Source: Sulfitobacter sp. W027 (GTDB lineage Bacteria > Pseudomonadota > Alphaproteobacteria > Rhodobacterales > Rhodobacteraceae). Taken from it: DNA of 64,000 nt. The translations under genes were made by a program, and so were the position numbers. The stretch is taken from contig NZ_CP083566.1 in NCBI RefSeq assembly GCF_025143985.1, positions 124,001-188,000 of the forward strand, read 5' to 3'. A model generated the notes under the pieces. That model had not been told where the DNA came from and did not search any database. It saw nothing but the letters and a program-made list of their open reading frames with translations. Of this stretch, positions 1 through 9,572 are shown piece after piece (within the stretch, counting starts at the first letter, position 1; every line of letters starts with the position of its first letter).

Positions 1-1
1 G

Positions 2-307
2 GGGGCGTTCCACATGCTCTTGGCCGAGCTTGCCGCTTCACCGCTGTTGGCCGACATCCTACGCGATCTGGTGTCGAAAAGCACACTTGTGACGGCTGTT
101 TTCCAGCCCAAATGCGATGCCCAATGCGGCCCGGATGAACATGCCGCGATTGTGGCGGCCTTGGCCGCGGGGGATTTTAAAACCGCACAAACCGCCATGG
201 ACGCGCATCTGGTCGAGGCCGAGCGCCTGCTGGAACTAGAGGTTTCGGGCGATGGAAACGGGCTGCAGGACGACGTTCTGGGCACGGCTCTGAGTGAGGA
301 CCTGTAA
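2..307 (+). CDS. GntR-family regulator, C-terminal FCD fragment
   Basis: The reading frame is open to the left edge of the window, so only about the last 100 residues are seen. The text GAFHMLLAELA near the start, the later HAAIVAALAAGD and the closing helix with MDAHL are typical of the last helices of the FCD ligand-binding domain of FadR/VanR-type GntR repressors. The DNA-binding domain lies outside the window. The stop overlaps the start of the following amidohydrolase (TAATG), so the two are probably cotranscribed and the regulator may respond to a substrate of that enzyme. The ligand cannot be told. Confidence 0.75.
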   Translation, partial: GAFHMLLAELAASPLLADILRDLVSKSTLVTAVFQPKCDAQCGPDEHAAIVAALAAGDFKTAQTAMDAHLVEAERLLELEVSGDGNGLQDDVLGTALSEDL

Positions 308-1704
308 TGACCATCCGCGCGATCACCAACACCACCGCCATCACCATGGACCCCGCCCGCCGGGTCATCGAGAATGCGACAATCCTGATAGAAGCGGACC
401 GCATCACCGCCGTCGGTCCCGCCGTTGAGGTCAGCATCCCCGACGGGGCAGCGCGTATTGCGGGGGAGGATATGATCACCCTGCCGGGGCTGATCGACAG
501 CCATGCCCATGCGGGCCATGGTCTGACCCGCAACTTGGGCGGCGGGGATGGCGATGCGTGGTTTCAGGCCTGCGAAGACATTTATACGCGCGGCTCCACC
601 CCCGGTTTCTGGCAAGCCGAGGCGCGGCTCTCGGGATTGGAGCGGTTGAAGGCCGGGATCACCACCTGCACCATGCTGCTCGGTGGCGGCGCGGATCATT
701 ATCGCACCGATGCGACCGAAGCGGGCAATCTGCACTGCGCCGCCACCCGAGAAATCGGCATCAGGACCATGCTGGCTGTAGGCCTGAACCGGCGGCCTTT
801 TCCGAAACGCTACACAAGCCTTGATCTGACGCGCGACATCACAATGTCATTCGAAGATCAACTGGCGGTTTGCGGTGAGTTGGCACAAAAGCACAACGAT
901 CTGCTGGAAAGCCGGACCGGCATCTGCCTGATCATGCCCGTCTACTCCCCCGCGGAATCCGCGCAAGACCCGGATGAGATCCGCCAGATGTGCGACGCGG
1001 CCATGGCCCTGCGCGAAAAGCACGGCCTTCGCTTTACCCAAGACGGGCACCGCGACGGTTCGATTGCGCTTGCCGAAAGCTTTGGCATCCTCGGTCCCTG
1101 GGCCTATCTGTCGCATTCGGTTGACCTGACCGCCGAAGACATGGAGGCCGCAAAACGCAGTGGCGCCTCCATCGTGCACAACCCCTCGGCTATCATGTCG
1201 GTGTTGGGTCGCTGCCCTGCGCCGGAACTGCGCGAGATGGGGGTGAATGTCGCCCTTGGCTCTGACGCGGCGGCACCGGATCGGGGCTATGACATGTTCC
1301 GCCACATGGCCCAATGCCTGCACTACCACCGCCGCCACTTCCGCGACCCCGAGGTGATGATGCCGCTCGACGTCTTGGAAATGTGCACCATCGACGCGGC
1401 CAAGGCCATTGGGCTGGAGGATGAGCTCGGGTCACTGGAAGTAGGCAAGAAGGCCGATATCATCCTGCTGGACCGGCGCAAACCGCATCTCTATCCGCCA
1501 ATGATGCCTCTGACGACCGTGGCGCAATTTGCCAATGCGGCGGATGTGGATACGGTGATCGTGAATGGCGAGGTCCGCATGCAAAACCGCCGCACGGCGC
1601 TGGACGAGGGGGCAATCCTTGATGCAGCAGCGCAGGAGCTGCAGGAGGCCGTGGCCCGTTGTGACCTGACGCATCTGTTGGCAGAGCAGGGGGCGGCGGG
1701 TTAG
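307..1704 (+). CDS. Amidohydrolase / aminohydrolase (AtzB-TrzN / 8-oxoguanine deaminase-like)
   Basis: A 465-residue cytosolic metal-dependent hydrolase of the cytosine-deaminase-like amidohydrolase superfamily. Visible metal-site motifs are the HxH pair at His66/His68 (DSHAHAG), His248, His270 (YLSHSVD) and Asp320 (GSDAAAP), all in the expected order in a TIM barrel. The N-terminal strand and the C-terminal GSLEVGKKADI segment form the usual composite beta-sandwich. Such enzymes deaminate or dechlorinate N-heterocycles, for example guanine derivatives, triazines or S-adenosylhomocysteine. The gene is coupled to an upstream GntR regulator and faces a molybdenum hydroxylase operon, which is consistent with a role in N-heterocycle or purine-like compound breakdown. 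The substrate is not determined. Confidence 0.8.
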   Translation: MTIRAITNTTAITMDPARRVIENATILIEADRITAVGPAVEVSIPDGAARIAGEDMITLPGLIDSHAHAGHGLTRNLGGGDGDAWFQACEDIYTRGSTPGFWQAEARLSGLERLKAGITTCTMLLGGGADHYRTDATEAGNLHCAATREIGIRTMLAVGLNRRPFPKRYTSLDLTRDITMSFEDQLAVCGELAQKHNDLLESRTGICLIMPVYSPAESAQDPDEIRQMCDAAMALREKHGLRFTQDGHRDGSIALAESFGILGPWAYLSHSVDLTAEDMEAAKRSGASIVHNPSAIMSVLGRCPAPELREMGVNVALGSDAAAPDRGYDMFRHMAQCLHYHRRHFRDPEVMMPLDVLEMCTIDAAKAIGLEDELGSLEVGKKADIILLDRRKPHLYPPMMPLTTVAQFANAADVDTVIVNGEVRMQNRRTALDEGAILDAAAQELQEAVARCDLTHLLAEQGAAG

Positions 1705-1719
1705 GCCGCCCCTTCTAAC

Positions 1720-3909
1720 TCACATGCCCGCAATCACCTTGTCCAAGGTGGCGGGATAGTCGCGCACCCGCACTCCGGTGGCGTTGTAGATCGCATTGGT
1801 GATCGCCGCAGCCGCGCCACAGATGCCTAACTCACCGATCCCCTTCGCCTGAAGCGGGTTGGCCCAATCGTCCCGCTCTTCCAGCAGATCAACGGTCAGT
1901 TGCGGCACATCGGCGTTCACCGGGATGTGGTATTCGGCCAAGTTATGGTTGGCCACATGGCCATCCCGCGGATCGAAAGCCATTTCCTCGGTCAGCGCGA
2001 TGCCGATGCCAAAGGTCATGCCGCCCAGACATTGCGACCGCGCCGTCTTTGCATTCAGGATTCGACCGGCGGCAAAGGTGCCATGCATCCGCCGCACCCG
2101 CGTCTCGCCTGAGGCTGCATGCACTGCGACTTCGGCGAAATAGGCGCCAAAGGTCGCCTGCCGCACCGCCTCGGAAGTGTCCCCGGGCAGCACATGACCG
2201 AGTTTGGCAATCTCATCCCCGTTGAGGATATCACTCAGGCTCCGGGTCTGATTGTCGAAAGTGGCCATCCCGTCTTTCAGCGTGAGGTCGTTTTCATCCA
2301 CCTCCAGCCGCTCGGCCAATTGTTTCCGGATCGCTTCGCAGGCCAGATAAACCGAGGTGCCGCTCGACGACGCCCCCCAAGACCCGCCGGAGCCCGAGGC
2401 CGGGGGCAGGGCGGTATCGCCCAGTACCACATCCACGGCATCGCGCGGCAGACCTAGCATGTCCCCCGCGATTTGCCCGAGGATTGCATAGGTGCCAGTG
2501 CCGATGTCGGTCATATCCGTCTCGACCCGCACCCGGCCCTTGGGCAAAAGCGTCACCCGCGCTTGGCTTTCCATCAGCGCGTTGATCCGCGCCGCCGAGG
2601 CCATGCCGTAGCCGATTAGCCATTCCCCCTCGCGCCGTTCTTTGACACCGGGACGGTCGGCCCAGCCAAAGCTTTCGGCCCCGCTGTCCAGCGCCTCGCG
2701 GAAGCGGCGAGAGGAGAAGTCTTTCCCGCTTTCAGGGTCTTTCTCGGGGATGTTGCGGCGGCGAAGCTCGACCGGGTCCATGCCAATCTTCACGGCCAAC
2801 TCATCCATCGCCCCCTCTAGAACGGTCACGCCCACGGCTTCACCCGGTGCACGGACGGACCCTGCGCAAAGGCGATGCACCCGCGCCAGTTCCATCGACA
2901 TCTTGCGATTGGCCCCGGCATAAAGGAAATGCGACGCTTGCAAGACCGGCTCCGCAAAAGTCTCTCCGGGGAGGTTTGACACGCGCGCATCATGGCCCAG
3001 CCCCGTCAGCTTTCCCTCGGCATCCGCAGCAAGACGCACCCGCTGCGTGGTCTCGGACCGGCGCATCGTCGCCTCATAGACCTGTGGCCGCTGTAGCGCG
3101 ACGGATACGGGGCGGCCCACCTCTTTCGCGGCAATCGCCGCCGCAACCGCCTCGGGCGCGATCCCGAGTTTCGAGCCAAAGCCGCCGCCGACGTAAGGAG
3201 ACAGAATGCGCAGCCGATCCGGGTGAATACCAAGCGCGTCCGAGAGTTCATTGCGGTTGTATTTCAGCATCTGATAGCTGCCGCGCAGGGTAAGGTCATC
3301 AACTTCCCACGAGGCAATAGAGGCATGCGGCTCCATCGGGGAGCTGGAATGCGAGGGAGTGGTATAGGTCACATCGACCGAGAATGCCGCGTCTTTCATC
3401 GCGCTTTCCAAATCGCCCTGATCCAGAGCTTTGCCCTCCTGCGGTTCCACCGCCGCCGTGGCGGGATCGACCGGCATGACTTCACCGTTCTCAAGATGCA
3501 CCTGCAGCGATTGCGCGGCATGGCGGGCCTGTTCAAAGCCTTCTGCGACTACCACGGCGATCAATTGTCCAAGGTAGGCGACGTGCTGCGGGCCTTGAAT
3601 GGGAGCCTTGTTCGCGGTGCCTTGGGCGGGGTTGCGCAGCAGGCGCTCGTCTTGAATCACCGCCAAGACGCCCGGCATCTTCGCCACGGCATCCCGGTTC
3701 GCCAGAACCACGCGTCCGCTGTTACCGGGCGCACGGACCATCACGCCGTGCACCATCCCCTCGACCTGCCATTCATTGGCATAGGTCGCGGTGCCGGTTA
3801 CTTTCAGCGGCCCCTCAGGGCGGTCGAGCGGCGCGCCTACAAGACCCTGCACCATATCGTCGAGCCTGTGCGCAGTGGCAGGGGCGTCCATCTTGAATTG
3901 CTCGGTCAT
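1720..3909 (-). CDS. Molybdopterin-binding subunit of a xanthine-dehydrogenase-family hydroxylase
   Basis: 729 residues, the size of PaoC/YagR-type large subunits. It carries the aldehyde oxidase/xanthine dehydrogenase a/b hammerhead near residues 20-130, then the molybdenum-cofactor domains with a glycine-rich GGGFGSK stretch near residue 240 and a C-terminal GIGELG segment holding the usual catalytic glutamate. It would hydroxylate an aldehyde or N-heterocycle using water as oxygen source. It is the last gene of a three-gene operon, and its ATG overlaps the stop of the FAD subunit (ATGA) with GAGGAGG upstream. It is convergent with the amidohydrolase, 15 bp apart. The substrate is unknown; PaoABC-type aldehyde oxidoreductase is the nearest recognised architecture. 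Confidence 0.88.
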   Translation of the reverse strand: MTEQFKMDAPATAHRLDDMVQGLVGAPLDRPEGPLKVTGTATYANEWQVEGMVHGVMVRAPGNSGRVVLANRDAVAKMPGVLAVIQDERLLRNPAQGTANKAPIQGPQHVAYLGQLIAVVVAEGFEQARHAAQSLQVHLENGEVMPVDPATAAVEPQEGKALDQGDLESAMKDAAFSVDVTYTTPSHSSSPMEPHASIASWEVDDLTLRGSYQMLKYNRNELSDALGIHPDRLRILSPYVGGGFGSKLGIAPEAVAAAIAAKEVGRPVSVALQRPQVYEATMRRSETTQRVRLAADAEGKLTGLGHDARVSNLPGETFAEPVLQASHFLYAGANRKMSMELARVHRLCAGSVRAPGEAVGVTVLEGAMDELAVKIGMDPVELRRRNIPEKDPESGKDFSSRRFREALDSGAESFGWADRPGVKERREGEWLIGYGMASAARINALMESQARVTLLPKGRVRVETDMTDIGTGTYAILGQIAGDMLGLPRDAVDVVLGDTALPPASGSGGSWGASSSGTSVYLACEAIRKQLAERLEVDENDLTLKDGMATFDNQTRSLSDILNGDEIAKLGHVLPGDTSEAVRQATFGAYFAEVAVHAASGETRVRRMHGTFAAGRILNAKTARSQCLGGMTFGIGIALTEEMAFDPRDGHVANHNLAEYHIPVNADVPQLTVDLLEERDDWANPLQAKGIGELGICGAAAAITNAIYNATGVRVRDYPATLDKVIAGM

Positions 3910-4892
3910 TGCTGTGCCTCCTCAGTGAGTTCGTTCAACACCGAAACCAGTGTGCGGCGGGCGAGGGGGATTTTGAAATCATTCGCGCCATAGCCTTGCG
4001 CTTCTGCAAGCAGCAGATCGGCGGCTCTGTTAAACAACGCTTCAGAGGGCGCCTCTCCGGTCAGCAACGCCTCGACATCACCATTGCGCCAAGGTTTGGG
4101 GGCCAATCCGCCAAAGGCAAGATCAGCACGGGCAATGCGCCCGTCCTCCATTTTGATGATCCCGGCGACAGAGACGAGCGCGAAGGCATAGGAGGCCCGG
4201 TCGCGCACTTTACGGTAGGTCTGCTTGCCCTCAACAGGCACGGGCAGCACCACAGCCGTGATCAATTCACCGGGTTCAAGCACGGTCTCCTGGTCTGGCC
4301 GATCTCCCGGTAAGAGGTAAAGATCGTCAAGCGTCAGACGGCGGGTGCTGCCGTCTTCTTTCAAGGTCTCCACTTCTGCCCCAAGCGCCCGCATTGCCAC
4401 GGCCATGTCACTGGGATGGGTGGCAATGCAATGCTCCGAAGTGCCCAACACGGCGAGAATACGGTTGAACCCCTCTTTCGCCGAACAACCCGTGCCCGGC
4501 TCGCGCTTGTTGCAGGGCATGGCGCGGTCATAAAAATACAGGCAGCGGGTGCGTTGCAGCAAATTGCCGCCCGTCGTCGCCTTGTTGCGCAACTGTCCAC
4601 TGGCCCCGGCCAGCAGCGCGCGGCTCAGCACTGGCCAGTCCTCGCGCACGCGGGCGTCATTGGCCAGATCGCTGTTGGTAACCAACGCTCCGATGCGCAA
4701 CCCGCCGGCGTCGGTCTCAACGATCTCATCGAGGTCCAGCCGGTTGATGTCGATCAGCGCCTTGGGGGCCATGACCTCCAGCTTCATCAGGTCCAGCAGA
4801 TTGGTGCCTCCGGCAATAAATGTGCCCCCGCCGGCCGCTTGACGTGCGGCGGCTTCGGCGGTTTCGGCGCGGGTATAGTCAAAAGGTCTCAT
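3906..4892 (-). CDS. FAD-binding subunit of molybdenum hydroxylase (PaoB-like, with extra Fe-S loop)
   Basis: 328 residues of the CO-dehydrogenase flavoprotein/PCMH family. The FAD pyrophosphate-binding segment [11 protein letters not shown] lies near residues 27-37 and a second (TTGGNL) near 106-112. Directly after it is a cysteine-rich insertion with Cys117, Cys127 and Cys136 ([20 protein letters not shown]) and a further Cys155. An insertion of this kind carries a [4Fe-4S] cluster in PaoB-type and 4-hydroxybenzoyl-CoA-reductase-type subunits, so an extra cluster is likely here. It passes electrons between the 2Fe-2S and Mo subunits. It overlaps both neighbours by 4 bases. Confidence 0.88.
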   Translation of the reverse strand: MRPFDYTRAETAEAAARQAAGGGTFIAGGTNLLDLMKLEVMAPKALIDINRLDLDEIVETDAGGLRIGALVTNSDLANDARVREDWPVLSRALLAGASGQLRNKATTGGNLLQRTRCLYFYDRAMPCNKREPGTGCSAKEGFNRILAVLGTSEHCIATHPSDMAVAMRALGAEVETLKEDGSTRRLTLDDLYLLPGDRPDQETVLEPGELITAVVLPVPVEGKQTYRKVRDRASYAFALVSVAGIIKMEDGRIARADLAFGGLAPKPWRNGDVEALLTGEAPSEALFNRAADLLLAEAQGYGANDFKIPLARRTLVSVLNELTEEAQQ

Positions 4893-5395
4893 GCGTTTTC
4901 CCCCGCGGCTTTGCGGATCGCCTCGACGATATTGGGATAGGCGGAGCAGCGGCAGAGGTTCCCGCTCATCCGTTCCGAGATCTCTTCAGACGTGAGCTCC
5001 ACCTTACCGCCCAGATCGTCTGTCACATGGCTGGGCCACCCGTTTGAGACCTCCTCAAGCATCGCGGTGGCCGAGCAGATTTGACCGGGGGTGCAATAGC
5101 CGCACTGAAAGCCGTCCTCGCTGACAAAGGCTTCTTGCAGCGGACTGAGGTTGCCGGGCTGGCCAATACCTTCGATGGTGGTCACCTCATCGCCGTCATG
5201 CATGCAGGCCAGCGTCAGACAGGCATTGATCCGGCGCCCATTCACCATGACGGTGCAAGCCCCGCACTGCCCATGATCGCAGCCCTTCTTGCTGCCGGTC
5301 AGTCCAAGATGGTGACGCAGCGCATCCAACAGCGTAGTGCGGGGATCAAGATCCAGCCGCTGTTCGGTGCCATTAATGGTCAAGTTCGTTTCCAC
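4889..5395 (-). CDS. 2Fe-2S subunit of molybdenum hydroxylase (PaoA-like, cytosolic)
   Basis: 168 residues with two [2Fe-2S] clusters: a plant-ferredoxin type with Cys39, Cys44, Cys47 and Cys59 (CDHGQCGAC), and a helical type with Cys98, Cys101, Cys148 and Cys150 ([15 protein letters not shown]). The start is GTG with AAAGGAA six bases upstream, giving the N terminus [10 protein letters not shown]. coli PaoA has a long Tat signal peptide; none is present here and the upstream sequence offers no room for one in this frame, so the complex is predicted to be cytosolic. It is the first gene of the operon. Confidence 0.9.
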   Translation of the reverse strand: METNLTINGTEQRLDLDPRTTLLDALRHHLGLTGSKKGCDHGQCGACTVMVNGRRINACLTLACMHDGDEVTTIEGIGQPGNLSPLQEAFVSEDGFQCGYCTPGQICSATAMLEEVSNGWPSHVTDDLGGKVELTSEEISERMSGNLCRCSAYPNIVEAIRKAAGENA

Positions 5396-5666
5396 GACAA
5401 ATTCCTTTGGCTAAATGGGAGCGGGGGGGCAGAACCCTCCGGCAATCGGCTAGGTCGGAGGTAGGCCGGTGGGGCTATGCGGCAAGCGGAGGGGGGAAAG
5501 CAGCCTAAAGCGAGCGGGTTTTCGCGTTCTGATCATTGACCGCGTACATTACATAATGCGGATTACAAGCATCAGGCCCCGGTTCAGGCCGCCCAACCCC
5601 GATCCCCCTCTGGCTGCTTCGCCCAAAGCCGACTAGAAGCAGACAGGAAACCGAGGGAGCAAACCG

Positions 5667-6893
5667 TTGCAAAAAATCAATTTGCCCGAGAGGCCAGACT
5701 GGCGCGCTCATGCTGAAGAGGTCGGCTTTACCTTCGCCGATATGCACGGCGAGCCCTATTGGGACGAAACCTCGGCCTATGCGCTGTCGCTTGAGCAGAT
5801 TGAAAACGACATCGAAGACCCCTCGACCGAGTTGCATGGCATGTGCCGTGAGGCCGTGGCCGAGATCATTGCCAGCGAGGAATTGATGACGCGGCTGGCC
5901 ATTCCGGAGGCGCACCGTGATCTCGTAGCGGAAAGCTGGCGCCGGGGCGATCCTGAAATCTACGGGCGTTTCGATCTGGCCTATGACGGCGCGCGCCCGG
6001 CCAAACTGCTAGAATATAATGCCGACACACCGACCTCCCTTTACGAAAGCGCCGCCTTTCAATGGCAATGGCTTGAGGATCAGTTGAAGGCAGGCGTTTT
6101 GCCGGAGGGCTCGGATCAGTTCAACGGCATCCACGAAGCATTGGTCGCCCGTTTTGCCGATGTCTTCGAGCCGGAGAGTGACCTGCATTTTACCGCTGTG
6201 GCAGACAATCCCGAAGACTACGGCACCGTCGAAGCAATGGGCTGGGCCGCGCGCGAGGCGGGCTTGGGCGCGCATTACTGTGACCTCGACAAAATCGCGC
6301 TGAGCGATGACGGTCAATTCCTTGACGATCAAGACCGCCGTATCGCCGTGTTGTTCAAACTCTACCCGTGGGAAGACCTGCTGCGCGATGACTATGCCGC
6401 GCATATCCAAGGGTCGGGCTGCCTATTTCTGGAACCCGCTTGGAAGGCGCTGCTGTCGAACAAGGGCCTCTTGCCCGTTCTATGGCAGATGTTCGAAGGC
6501 CATCCCAATCTGCTGCCCGCCTTCTTTGAGGCAGATGTGGCGGAGGCGCTTTCCGGTCGTGGCCCTGCCGGCCCCGACTGCGCGGAGGCTTTTGACCGCG
6601 TGGCGGCCGATCTGGCTGAGGCGCATGTACGCAAGCCGATCCTCTCGCGCGAGGGGGCGTCGGTGACGATCCACCAATCCGGCAAGGTGATCGAACAGTC
6701 GAAAAACACCGACTACGCCGACCATCCGCGCATTGTCCAAGCCTATGCTCCCCTGCCTGAATTTGACGGCTTCCGCCCCGTGATCGGGTCTTGGATCGTC
6801 GGTGAGACCTGCGCCGGCATCGGCATCCGCGAGGACCGCTCGCGCATCACGCAGGATTTGTCCCGCTTCAAACCGCACTACATTCTCGCATAA
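5667..6893 (+). CDS. Glutathionylspermidine synthase family ATP-grasp ligase (YgiC/YjfC-like)
   Basis: 408 residues, resembling the synthetase half of glutathionylspermidine synthetase (pre-ATP-grasp plus ATP-grasp fold). Recognisable family blocks are the N-terminal PYWDETSAY, then KLLEYNADTPTSLYE near residue 115, LFKLYPWEDLL near residue 230 and the C-terminal PVIGSWIVGE. No amidase domain is present. The start is TTG, placed after GAGGGAG with a normal spacing. The related E. coli YgiC lies beside the DUF1190 protein YgiB, and here the order is reversed (ligase first), so the pairing is conserved. The true amine and peptide substrates of this branch are not established. Confidence 0.85.
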   Translation: MQKINLPERPDWRAHAEEVGFTFADMHGEPYWDETSAYALSLEQIENDIEDPSTELHGMCREAVAEIIASEELMTRLAIPEAHRDLVAESWRRGDPEIYGRFDLAYDGARPAKLLEYNADTPTSLYESAAFQWQWLEDQLKAGVLPEGSDQFNGIHEALVARFADVFEPESDLHFTAVADNPEDYGTVEAMGWAAREAGLGAHYCDLDKIALSDDGQFLDDQDRRIAVLFKLYPWEDLLRDDYAAHIQGSGCLFLEPAWKALLSNKGLLPVLWQMFEGHPNLLPAFFEADVAEALSGRGPAGPDCAEAFDRVAADLAEAHVRKPILSREGASVTIHQSGKVIEQSKNTDYADHPRIVQAYAPLPEFDGFRPVIGSWIVGETCAGIGIREDRSRITQDLSRFKPHYILA

Positions 6894-6932
6894 CCCATTG
6901 CTCCGCAGCCCCTTGGCAGAAAGACGACCACC

Positions 6933-7511
6933 ATGACCAAACGCTCGAAACGGGTTTCCATCGCCATCGTCGGCGCCGCCGCCTTTACCCTTGCAGGATG
7001 CGAGGAGGAGAAGGTCGATGCCGCCGCCTTCCCTGACCTGCAAAGCTGTCTGGCCGATGCCTCGAGCGGCGGGATGTACACCCAGCAACAATGCGAAACC
7101 GCCTTTGATGAGGCGCAAACCCTCCATGTGGAATCCGCACCGCGCTATGACAGTCTTGAGGTTTGCGAAGAGCAGCATGGCGCAGGCGCTTGTGGCTCTG
7201 AAGAAGCTGCGACCCAGAGCGGTTCAAGCGGGATCTTTATGCCCCTGCTGGCGGGCTATCTGATCGGCAATATGATGAGCAATCGCGCAGGGATGGCGGC
7301 AGCACAGCCGCTGTATAAAACCTCCGATGGCCGCTTCACCAATGCCGCACGCTCCAGCACCTATTCGGCAAATCGCGGCGCTGCCAAGCTCAGCACCTCG
7401 CAATTCACCCGGCCCAGCACCACCATCGGCAAAACCCCGATGACCCGCGCCACCGCTGCATCGCGGGGCGGCTTTGGACGCTCTGGCGGGTCGCGCGGCT
7501 TTGGGGGCTGA
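6933..7511 (+). CDS. DUF1190 family lipoprotein (YgiB-like)
   Basis: 192 residues. It starts with a basic segment, a hydrophobic stretch and LAGC, a lipobox that would be lipidated at Cys23. The mature part has four conserved-looking cysteines around residues 38-90, then a hydrophobic MPLLAGYLIGNMM segment and a low-complexity Gly/Ser/Arg tail ending FGRSGGSRGFGG. This is the DUF1190 layout. It follows the ATP-grasp ligase by 39 bp and is probably cotranscribed with it. Function is unknown; the gene pair suggests an envelope-associated peptide or amine conjugate. Confidence 0.8.
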   Translation: MTKRSKRVSIAIVGAAAFTLAGCEEEKVDAAAFPDLQSCLADASSGGMYTQQQCETAFDEAQTLHVESAPRYDSLEVCEEQHGAGACGSEEAATQSGSSGIFMPLLAGYLIGNMMSNRAGMAAAQPLYKTSDGRFTNAARSSTYSANRGAAKLSTSQFTRPSTTIGKTPMTRATAASRGGFGRSGGSRGFGG

Positions 7512-7517
7512 AGGGCG

Positions 7518-8423
7518 CTAGGTCAGCACATGGTCATTCGGTGTCATCAGGGGCGGCGGCGCGCGATCTAGCGCTTCGGCGGCAGAGACTTCGATGATCC
7601 GGCACATGGCGTCGAGCGGCAGGCCGTTATGCCCATTGCGAAAGGGCAGCTCCAACTCGTTGGTGACAGCCTGAAGACCGAAAAAGACATAGGCCACTAT
7701 CGCGGCAAAAATCGGCGCGAACCAATTCGTTGCCTCAATCAGCGCAAAGGGCAACAGCCAGCAATAGAGGTAGGTCGTGCGGCGCACCATCAGCGAATAG
7801 ACGAAGGGCAAGGGCGTGGTGAGAATGCGCTCGCACCCGGCCTGCGCTGCGGCAAGGGCGGCCAGCGTTTCTGAGAGCCTCATCTGCCCAAAACCACTCA
7901 CCCCACCCTGCGCTGCAAGCTGGCTGATCCGTTCTGCCATGGCGCGCAGGGCAGCATCGGCGGGATTGGTCTGGGCCAACAGTGCTTTGGCTTGGTCGTC
8001 GCCAACCCAGCCTGTGATTTCTGTTTGCACATCGGCACCGCGCAGGAATCCCCGGTGCAAATGGGCAAACCCCACCCCAAGCGATAGGATCTCGGCCCGG
8101 TCCTCTCCCCGCCCTACAAAGATTGAAAGATCGCGCCCCAACGTCCGCAGGTCCGCAATCATCGCCCCCCAAAGTTTGCGCGCCTCCCACCAGCGGTCAT
8201 AGGCGGCATTGTTGCGAAAGCCCAAGAAGAGCGACAGCGCAACGCCGAAAATCCCCATCGCCGCGATGGAGACATGGTGCAGTTCAATGAGATGTAGATC
8301 CACCAGCAGAACCACGGCGGTCAGCACGGCCACGCCGATGATCCGCCCGATGATATTCGGCACGATCGAACCCTGTAGGACAAAGAACAGCTTCAGCGCG
8401 CTTGGCTGATCCCTGACAATCAT
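7518..8423 (-). CDS. Bestrophin-like ion channel family protein (YneE-like)
   Basis: 301 residues of the bestrophin/UPF0187 family, which form pentameric anion or cation channels in the inner membrane. Two hydrophobic segments lie near residues 25-65, followed by the diagnostic FLGFRNNAAYDRWWEARKLWG block around residues 66-86, and another hydrophobic pair near 215-250 with the LELPFRNGHNGLPLD motif near the C terminus. The start ATG has AAGGATC upstream. It converges with the DUF1190 gene, 6 bp apart. The ion and regulation cannot be seen from sequence. Confidence 0.85.
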   Translation of the reverse strand: MIVRDQPSALKLFFVLQGSIVPNIIGRIIGVAVLTAVVLLVDLHLIELHHVSIAAMGIFGVALSLFLGFRNNAAYDRWWEARKLWGAMIADLRTLGRDLSIFVGRGEDRAEILSLGVGFAHLHRGFLRGADVQTEITGWVGDDQAKALLAQTNPADAALRAMAERISQLAAQGGVSGFGQMRLSETLAALAAAQAGCERILTTPLPFVYSLMVRRTTYLYCWLLPFALIEATNWFAPIFAAIVAYVFFGLQAVTNELELPFRNGHNGLPLDAMCRIIEVSAAEALDRAPPPLMTPNDHVLT

Positions 8424-8520
8424 TGGGCGATCCTTTTGCAGTGCAGCGGTTTATGTCGAACGCAACTTCTGCTCTGCAAGGGAAAGATGCAACAGGGGGA
8501 TGGCCTGACCCCTCCACGGT

Positions 8521-8679
8521 CTACTTGCGCCGCATCACCGCCGCCGCGAGGATCACGATCGCCAGCGACAGCAATGCCACCGCCCAAAACGGATCGTTGC
8601 CATGCGGATGCACATGCGCGCCCTCATGCGCTGCAAGCGGGCTGGCAAGGGTGGCGAGTATGAATGTCAGTTTCTTCAT
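8521..8679 (-). CDS. Small membrane protein with signal peptide (DUF6732-like)
   Basis: 52 residues. The ATG at 8679 is chosen because AAGGAC lies 7 bases upstream; a longer frame upstream has no such support. The N terminus MKKLTFILATLASPLAAHEG looks like a cleavable signal peptide (AxA-like end), followed by a short His-rich stretch (HEGAHVHPHG) and a C-terminal membrane helix ending in MRRK. Small secreted or membrane proteins with a His-rich linker like this are common in Rhodobacteraceae; resemblance to DUF6732 is from memory only. The His-rich segment could bind metal, which is inference. Confidence 0.55.
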   Translation of the reverse strand: MKKLTFILATLASPLAAHEGAHVHPHGNDPFWAVALLSLAIVILAAAVMRRK

Positions 8680-8725
8680 CTGAATGTCCTTATCAAAAAT
8701 CGTAGTGGCTGAGGACCAATAAGCC

Positions 8726-9553
8726 CTAGCCCAATCCCAAAATCTCGCGCGCCTGCTGCGGTGTGGCGACAGGGCGACCGGCCTCGGCGCAGAACTCCGC
8801 TGCGCGGGTGACAAGGGCTGCGTTGGACGGTGCAAGCGTCTGTCTGTCCATCCGAATATTGTCTTCCAACCCGGTGCGCAGATGCCCTCCTGCCGCCGCG
8901 CACCATGCGTTGAGTTCCGCCTGATGCCGCCCGATCCCCGCCGCGCACCAAGGGATATCGCCGAAAAGGCGCTTGACCGTCTGGATGTAGAAATCGAAGA
9001 CTTCTCGGTCCGCTGGCATGGCGTTTTTCACCCCCATGACGAACTGAATGTAGGGCCGCGCCGGGATCGCGGCCGCGTCTGCCATCGCCTTGGCCTGTAG
9101 AATGTGGCTCAGATCAAAAACCTCGATCTCGGGCAGGATGTTATAGGTCTTCATCTCCCCTGCCAGCCAATCGACAAGCTCTGGCAGGTTCTCGTAAACG
9201 CGGTTGGGAAAGTTGTTCGATCCAACAGAAAGCGAGGCCATATCGGGCCGCAGCGGTAGCATCCCGCCCCGGTTCTTGCCCGCGCCAGACCGACCCCCGG
9301 TTGAGAATTGCACGATCATGCCCGGGCAATGTTTGCGCAGCCCCTCTTGCAGCCGCGCGAAACGGTCGGGGTCTGCGGTGGGGGTGCCATCGGCGGTGCG
9401 CACATGGGCATGGCAAATCGTCGCCCCAGCCTCGAATGCGGCTTGGGTGCTTTCGATCTGTTCGGTGATGTCGATCGGCACCGCCGGGTTGTCGGCCTTC
9501 GTGGGGAGCGATCCGGTGATGGCCACGCAGATGATGGCAGGATTATTGGTCAT
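8726..9553 (-). CDS. BKACE family beta-keto acid cleavage enzyme (DUF849)
   Basis: 275 residues from the ATG at 9553, which has GAGGAC upstream. The zinc-site motif is CHAHVR with His48 and His50, and a later glutamate in RTGLEDN completes the usual site. BKACE enzymes condense a beta-keto acid with acetyl-CoA to give acetoacetate and a new CoA ester. The 19 bp gap to the upstream 3-hydroxyacyl-CoA-type dehydrogenase suggests a two-step operon: oxidation of a beta-hydroxy acid to a beta-keto acid, then cleavage. This is the logic of L-carnitine degradation, but the dehydrogenase here is not clearly a carnitine dehydrogenase, so the substrate stays open. Confidence 0.87.
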   Translation of the reverse strand: MTNNPAIICVAITGSLPTKADNPAVPIDITEQIESTQAAFEAGATICHAHVRTADGTPTADPDRFARLQEGLRKHCPGMIVQFSTGGRSGAGKNRGGMLPLRPDMASLSVGSNNFPNRVYENLPELVDWLAGEMKTYNILPEIEVFDLSHILQAKAMADAAAIPARPYIQFVMGVKNAMPADREVFDFYIQTVKRLFGDIPWCAAGIGRHQAELNAWCAAAGGHLRTGLEDNIRMDRQTLAPSNAALVTRAAEFCAEAGRPVATPQQAREILGLG

Positions 9554-9572
9554 GGGTGTCCTCGGCTCTCGG

